Origin: DUQW01 sp050953825
Lineage (GTDB): Bacteria > Bacillota_I > Bacilli_A > Acholeplasmatales > Acholeplasmataceae
Assembly (NCBI GenBank): GCA_050953825.1
Contig: JBMNNF010000001.1
Span: forward strand, 1 to 64,000
DNA: 64,000 nt
Direction of reading: 5' to 3'
The notes beneath the pieces are model-generated. The model had not been told where the DNA came from. It saw nothing but the letters and a program-made list of their open reading frames with translations, and did no database searches. Position numbers and translations under genes: made by a program. Below are positions 60,329 through 64,000 of the stretch, piece after piece. How positions within the stretch are numbered: position 1 is the first letter of the stretch; each line of letters opens with the position of its first letter.

Positions 60329-60757
60329 TAAAATGGATTAATCATTGTCAAGCAGACACGTAAAATAAAAAAAATTATATCATTAAGGCTTGATTTCTAT
60401 ATTGAATAGGAATCAAGCCTTTAAATATAACTTGAATACGTTCGCTTTTACAAAAATTGATGTATTTACCAATTTCTCTATTTAAAGATTCGTATAAATA
60501 TTTTTTGTTTTAATGGTGGCATAATTTCATTTTAATATCTTAATATTTAGTGGTACAGTCTCGTATTAACATTAACAAAGAGTAGTTAAATTTTGAAAAT
60601 GTATAATGAAATCTCAAATGCGTTAATATAAATATATTGTTATTAACTATTCTTATAGTATCAATTATTACTGCGTATATTTAAATTGATAATCATTCTT
60701 ATTCTTATTACCAAAAAAGTGAATTTGCAATAAAACTATAATTATGATAAGGTGAAA
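60329..60757. other. Decayed intergenic stretch holding a transposase relic
   Basis: No intact gene. Holds the IS3-type transposase tail on the - strand (60375 to about 60530). The rest, about 60540-60740, is A+T-rich sequence in which I see nothing reliable apart from TATGATAA near 60743 before the subtilase stump. Confidence 0.5.
60375..60530 (-). pseudogene. C-terminal relic of an IS3-family (IS150-like) transposase
   Basis: On the - strand the frame ending at TAA 60377-60375 reads KYLYESLNREIGKYINF, then CKSERIQVIFKGLIPIQYRNQALM. This is the end of IS3-family OrfB (EYIxYYNNxRIQxxLKGLSPxxYR). An in-frame TAA interrupts it near 60505, just after a KLCHH stretch that matches the preceding part of the family. 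The DDE core and the other end are gone. The AAGGCTTGATT/AATCAAGCCTT inverted repeat at 60386-60421 is part of this coding sequence. Confidence 0.72.
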
Positions 60758-61330
60758 GTGAAACAAACATGTAAAATAAAACAAAAGCGAAAAGGAAAGG
60801 TGAGATACTTTGTTGAATCAAAAAAAATTACAAGGATTATAATCATTATTTTACTATTTACACTGATTTTTTTAAAGTTATCTTTTTTAACTGAAGGAAG
60901 TTTTTGTGCGAAAACAATTTATGAAGATGATGGAATTATATATGAAAAATATACAAAAAATAACATTGACGATAAAATAAATAATAAAATAATTATAGAA
61001 GCTGTTGAAGATTCGACTAATATAGAGGAATTATCGTACTTAGAAAAGGACAACAAATCTTCTCAAATTTTAAAGTTAAATTTTATTAAGGGTAGCAAAT
61101 GGAAAATTTTGAAAGCTATTGAAGAATTAGAAAAGTTAGAAATGGTTTTGGTGGCCAAACCAAACTATTTATTAGGGATAGAATTTGATGAACACATGGG
61201 TTTTAACAACTCCACTCCTAACGATTTTTTATTTAACAAATAATGGGCTTTGGGTTTGGGACCTGGTGGAGCAAGAGTAGAACAAGCGTGGTCTATTTGT
61301 AGCATAAATAATGGAAGAGGATTAAAATGA
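60752..61330 (+). pseudogene. Truncated subtilisin-like protease: propeptide plus first catalytic-domain residues
   Basis: A membrane or signal segment (about 28-45) is followed by an inhibitor-I9-like propeptide ending VLVAKPNYLLGIEF. Next come NNSTPNDFLFNK, an in-frame TAA at 61241, then WALGLGPGGARVEQAW. Together these read as the typical subtilase start (TPNDP-Y-QWGL-I-A-AW). The TAA is one base from CAA (Gln), the expected residue. The frame then stops at 61328-61330, before any catalytic residue. The rest of the protease is missing. Starts are GTG 60752 or 60758. Clearly non-functional as a protease. Confidence 0.75.
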
Positions 61331-61791
61331 TTAAAAAAATAACAATGAGTCTAATAATAATTATATCTATATTTTCATTAAGTTCTTGCTATCAAAGAAA
61401 CGATAGTGAAACCCAGCCGAGAAATAATGATTATAAATTATTTACTTTAAATGAAGCCTATAATATGGGATTAATAACGAAAGATGATTTAGAAATATTA
61501 AATTATCGAAATAAAAACTCGCGGGATATAGATGATTGGGATTTAGTTTTAGATTCAAATATTGAAAATAAAATAATTGAAGAAAGAAAAAAACAGATAT
61601 CAGGAATGGGTAAAAATCCTGATTCATATAATTTTATTATTTTCTATTTTGGAGAATTTAATGGAGCTTATGCTGTGCAATTTAATTATGTAATCAATGA
61701 ATATGATTCATATTATTCTTACGAATATGTCTGCGGATTCACATTTTATTATCGTATGAATGACAGAATATATATCTATTATGAAAAATAG
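61327..61791 (+). CDS. Small lipoprotein of unknown function
   Basis: 154 residues with a type-II signal peptide ending LSSC (Cys21). The mature part is polar and rich in Tyr, Asp and Asn, with DSYNFIIFYFGEFNGAYAV near the centre. No family recognised. ATG overlaps the end of the subtilase stump, with GAAGAGG upstream. Forms a pair with the next lipoprotein gene of the same length. Confidence 0.7.
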   Translation: MIKKITMSLIIIISIFSLSSCYQRNDSETQPRNNDYKLFTLNEAYNMGLITKDDLEILNYRNKNSRDIDDWDLVLDSNIENKIIEERKKQISGMGKNPDSYNFIIFYFGEFNGAYAVQFNYVINEYDSYYSYEYVCGFTFYYRMNDRIYIYYEK

Positions 61792-61808
61792 ATTAAGGCG
61801 GGTATTAT

Positions 61809-62273
61809 ATGATAAAGAAATTTTTTATGTTTACATTAATATTTTTAAGTATTCCTTTGCTTTCTTCGTGCAAAAGTAAAAATATCAAATATGTTGATTA
61901 TGATTGGCAATTTTCAGTTAAAACACCTTACAGTTTTGGACCTGTAATAATTACGACAGAACAGGAAATGAAATCAACATTTGAGAATGTGGAATATTAT
62001 TGGGTAAATGACAAATCTATCTTTGATATTTATAACAAAAGATATTTTAAGAATAAAGATTTAATAGTGTTCCAATATTGGATTTCTGGATGTCCAGAAA
62101 TAGTTATAAGTTTAGATAAAATTGAAATTTCGGATAATACATTAATAGTTGTTTTAAACATGGAGGGTAGCGTTGCTTCTAATGCGGTGTTAACAAGACA
62201 CTTCTTTCTTGAAATGAAAAAAGGTATATATAAACCAGATATGGGAATTGACATATTTTTTAAGATAAAATAA
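61809..62273 (+). CDS. Small lipoprotein of unknown function
   Basis: 154 residues, lipobox LLSSC (Cys21), then a beta-rich domain with SFGPVIITTEQEMKSTFEN and YFKNKDLIVFQYW, which resembles small extracellular domains related to protease-inhibitor-like folds, though I cannot assign it. Follows the 61327 gene after 17 bases. A role beside the lost subtilase would be speculation. Confidence 0.7.
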   Translation: MIKKFFMFTLIFLSIPLLSSCKSKNIKYVDYDWQFSVKTPYSFGPVIITTEQEMKSTFENVEYYWVNDKSIFDIYNKRYFKNKDLIVFQYWISGCPEIVISLDKIEISDNTLIVVLNMEGSVASNAVLTRHFFLEMKKGIYKPDMGIDIFFKIK

Positions 62274-62390
62274 TTATCAAAAAAGCGATTCGTAGAGGGA
62301 TGCTACGCCAATAGAGATTATTGAATTTGTTTAATTAAATTTTGAAGTATCATATCATTGAGTTCAAATCTGTTTTTTAATTGGATTTTT

Positions 62391-63590
62391 TTAAACTCTA
62401 ACAATATTTTTAATAATTTCAACAGCTTTTTCCATTTGATTAATAGATACATATTCGTATCTTCCGTGATAGTTATAGCCACCCATTCCTAAATTCGGTG
62501 TAGCAAGACCTTTATATGTCAACATTGCTCCATCAGTACCGCCTCTAATTGGTTGAAAGATTGGAGTAACATTAGCCTTTATAATAGCGTTTTTAGCAAT
62601 CTCTAGAATATATTCTTTATCTTTTAGTTTGTATGCCATATTGTAATATTGGTCTTTTAGTTTAACTTCAACTGCCGGATAGTTGTATTTTTGATTGATT
62701 TTATTTTTGATGGTTTCAAAAATTTCTTTTTTTTCTTGGAATTTATCCCAATCAAAATCTCTAATGATATATTCTAAAGTGGCACTTTCGACAGAGCCTT
62801 TAGTGGCAGACAAATGATAAAAGCCTTCGTAACCTTCAGTATTCTCAGGTGATTCATTTGGTAAGTAAGAATTAAATTCCATCGCTATTTTTGTGGCATT
62901 GACCATCTTATTTTTAGCAGTACCAGGATGGATGCTTTTGCCAGTTATTGTAACATTAGCAGCGGCTGCATTGAAGTTTTCACTTTCAATTGATCCCACT
63001 CTTCCACCATCAAAAGTATAAGCAAAATCCGGATTAAATACTTCTAAATTAAAATGATCAGTTCCACGTCCGATTTCTTCATCAGGCGTAAAAGCAATAA
63101 AAATATCACCGTGCAAAAAATCTTTATCATTGACGATTTCATGAACAGCTTGCATAATTTCAGCAACACCAGCTTTATCATCAGCACCTAGTAAAGTATT
63201 TCCGTCAGTAACGACTAAATCATCACCAATAACTTCATTTAAATTAGGAAATTCTTTAGGACTCATTTGATAAAAATCATTTAAAACAATAGTTCCACCA
63301 TCATAATTTTGAATGATTCTAGGGTTGACATTAGCTCCAGGGGCATCAAAAGAAGTATCAACATGGGCAATGAATCCAATATTATATGGCGCTTTATTTG
63401 TGTTTTTTGGAACTTTTGAGTAAACATACCCATCTTCACACATATAGGCTTCAAGTCCCATTTCTTTTAACTCCTTAACTAATAACAACGATAAATCTTT
63501 TTGTTTTTCAGTTGAAGGGGAAGTTTTAGAATAAGGGTTTGATTGGGTATCAATTTTAACATAACGTAAAAATTTGTTTAAAACATTCAT
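62391..63590 (-). CDS. pepT: Peptidase T (tripeptide aminopeptidase)
   Basis: Releases N-terminal residues from tripeptides in the cytosol; zinc enzyme of family M20B. Metal and catalytic motifs: GFIAHVDTSFDAPG, LLGADDKAGVAEI, TPDEEIGRGTDHF, and the terminal RGGTDGAMLT. About 399 residues, full length. The second ATG (63590) is chosen because AGGAGG lies seven bases upstream of it but touches the first ATG (63596). Confidence 0.96.
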   Translation of the reverse strand: MNVLNKFLRYVKIDTQSNPYSKTSPSTEKQKDLSLLLVKELKEMGLEAYMCEDGYVYSKVPKNTNKAPYNIGFIAHVDTSFDAPGANVNPRIIQNYDGGTIVLNDFYQMSPKEFPNLNEVIGDDLVVTDGNTLLGADDKAGVAEIMQAVHEIVNDKDFLHGDIFIAFTPDEEIGRGTDHFNLEVFNPDFAYTFDGGRVGSIESENFNAAAANVTITGKSIHPGTAKNKMVNATKIAMEFNSYLPNESPENTEGYEGFYHLSATKGSVESATLEYIIRDFDWDKFQEKKEIFETIKNKINQKYNYPAVEVKLKDQYYNMAYKLKDKEYILEIAKNAIIKANVTPIFQPIRGGTDGAMLTYKGLATPNLGMGGYNYHGRYEYVSINQMEKAVEIIKNIVRV

Positions 63591-63745
63591 CTTCATTCCT
63601 CCTGCTGTAAGTATAGCATTAAATAGCGGTTTTTTGGCAGATATAACTAAAATGACTTTTAAAATAGTAATAAAATAACTTAATTATGTAATAATTAAAG
63701 GTATTGGCTCGATTGAGTATTTTATAAATAAAATTATTTATAATA

Positions 63746-63754
63746 TGATAAAAT
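63746..63754 (+). promoter_or_regulatory. Extended -10 element before the final gene
   Basis: TGATAAAAT, 33 bases before ATG 63787. Confidence 0.5.
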
Positions 63755-63786
63755 TAAACTGACTAGCAGTCGAGGGGATGACACAA

Positions 63787-64000
63787 ATGATATTCACCAA
63801 GCACTTTAGAAAATATTACGTAAAATATGGTTATTTACTATTAATCGGTATTCTAGTATTGTTAGCCGTTGATTACTATCAACTAGTAATTCCCGAAGTC
63901 ACAAGAGATATTATTGGAATCTATCGTCGGGCAGATGCTGATATTACTAACGGTATTGTCGTTAGTAAGGATAGTATACTATCACTCGTCTTACCTCATT
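63787..64000 (+). CDS. N-terminus of an ABC exporter (membrane and ATPase type), cut by the window end
   Basis: 71 codons, open to the edge. Begins FTKHFRKYYVKYGYLLLIG, a basic N-terminus entering a first membrane helix (VLLAVDYYQLVIPEV), then IIGIYRRA. This matches the start of fused exporter half-transporters such as YheI/LmrC-type multidrug pumps. GAGGGG lies about nine bases before ATG 63787; an in-frame ATG at 63778 overlaps it. The ATPase part is beyond the window. Confidence 0.65.
   Translation, partial: MIFTKHFRKYYVKYGYLLLIGILVLLAVDYYQLVIPEVTRDIIGIYRRADADITNGIVVSKDSILSLVLPH

Noticed and set aside
60386..60421. Strong hairpin read as a terminator of the SDR gene
   Set aside because: Its arms encode KGLIP and NQAL of the transposase relic on the - strand and no T run follows on the + strand, so it is mainly part of that relic; weak termination is still possible.
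1..64000. Mycoplasma-type code with TGA read as tryptophan
   Set aside because: TGA closes prmC-, rlmH- and recG-linked overlaps (ATGA junctions) and all clear tryptophans (for example in GRPW and WPGP motifs) are TGG, so the standard code applies.

Overview
The window comes from a low-G+C, Gram-positive-lineage bacterium that keeps the standard code: TGA closes many genes and tryptophan is TGG. Gene content and local order (prfA-prmC-tsaC-rpiB-upp, dnaD-nth, an MsmX-like ABC ATPase) point to Bacillota. The very low G+C, the lipoproteins ending in a C-terminal Cys lipobox, and the small gene set suggest the Acholeplasma/Izemoplasma/Haloplasma neighbourhood or a relative. That placement is inference. 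No rRNA, tRNA or CRISPR was seen.

Region 1 (1-16160) is a pectin-use locus. It opens with a very large secreted pectinesterase carrying InlB-type repeats and a repeat-rich tail. Its first 2.5 kb is broken by about 15 single-base lesions, mostly +1 in short homopolymers, while its last 2.4 kb is intact. A clear promoter with a 20-nt palindrome then leads a one-strand operon: GH105 unsaturated-uronyl hydrolase, two LplB/YtcP-type permeases, a 670-residue solute-binding lipoprotein, an MsmX/UgpC-type ATPase and a cytosolic GH28 polygalacturonase. Five unrecognised small membrane proteins lie among them, one with a Rho_N/SAP-like tail. The likely scheme is demethylation outside the cell, oligosaccharide import, and cleavage in the cytosol.

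Region 2 (16190-20900) holds a MATE exporter, two unknown membrane proteins, a PucR-type HTH regulator and a second orphan MsmX-like ATPase. Region 3 (21100-31920) is housekeeping: prfA, prmC, tsaC, rpiB, upp, yigZ, cca, yhaM, a giant PrsA-like lipoprotein, walJ and rlmH, followed by mscL.

Region 4 (32670-37716) is a compact chorismate operon: DAHP synthase, aroB, one 765-residue protein fusing EPSP synthase, chorismate mutase and shikimate dehydrogenase, and a short divergent aroC. Both seams of the fusion keep an in-frame ATG behind a good Shine-Dalgarno sequence. Dehydroquinase and shikimate kinase genes are not in the window.

Region 5 (37713-42655) carries recG, plsX, rnc, dnaD and nth. 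Region 6 (42670-50920) carries a self-flanking XRE regulator with a palindrome over its promoter, a 921-residue Ig-repeat surface protein with a hairpin over its ribosome-binding site, flavodoxin and dnaE. Region 7 (51059-60328) has divergent PPi-type and ATP-type phosphofructokinases, uvrB, a four-gene TroABCD/MntABCD metal importer and an SDR-family enzyme. Region 8 (60330-62280) is a decayed accessory patch: the tail of an IS3-family transposase, the stump of a subtilase, and two small lipoproteins. The window ends with pepT and the start of an ABC exporter.
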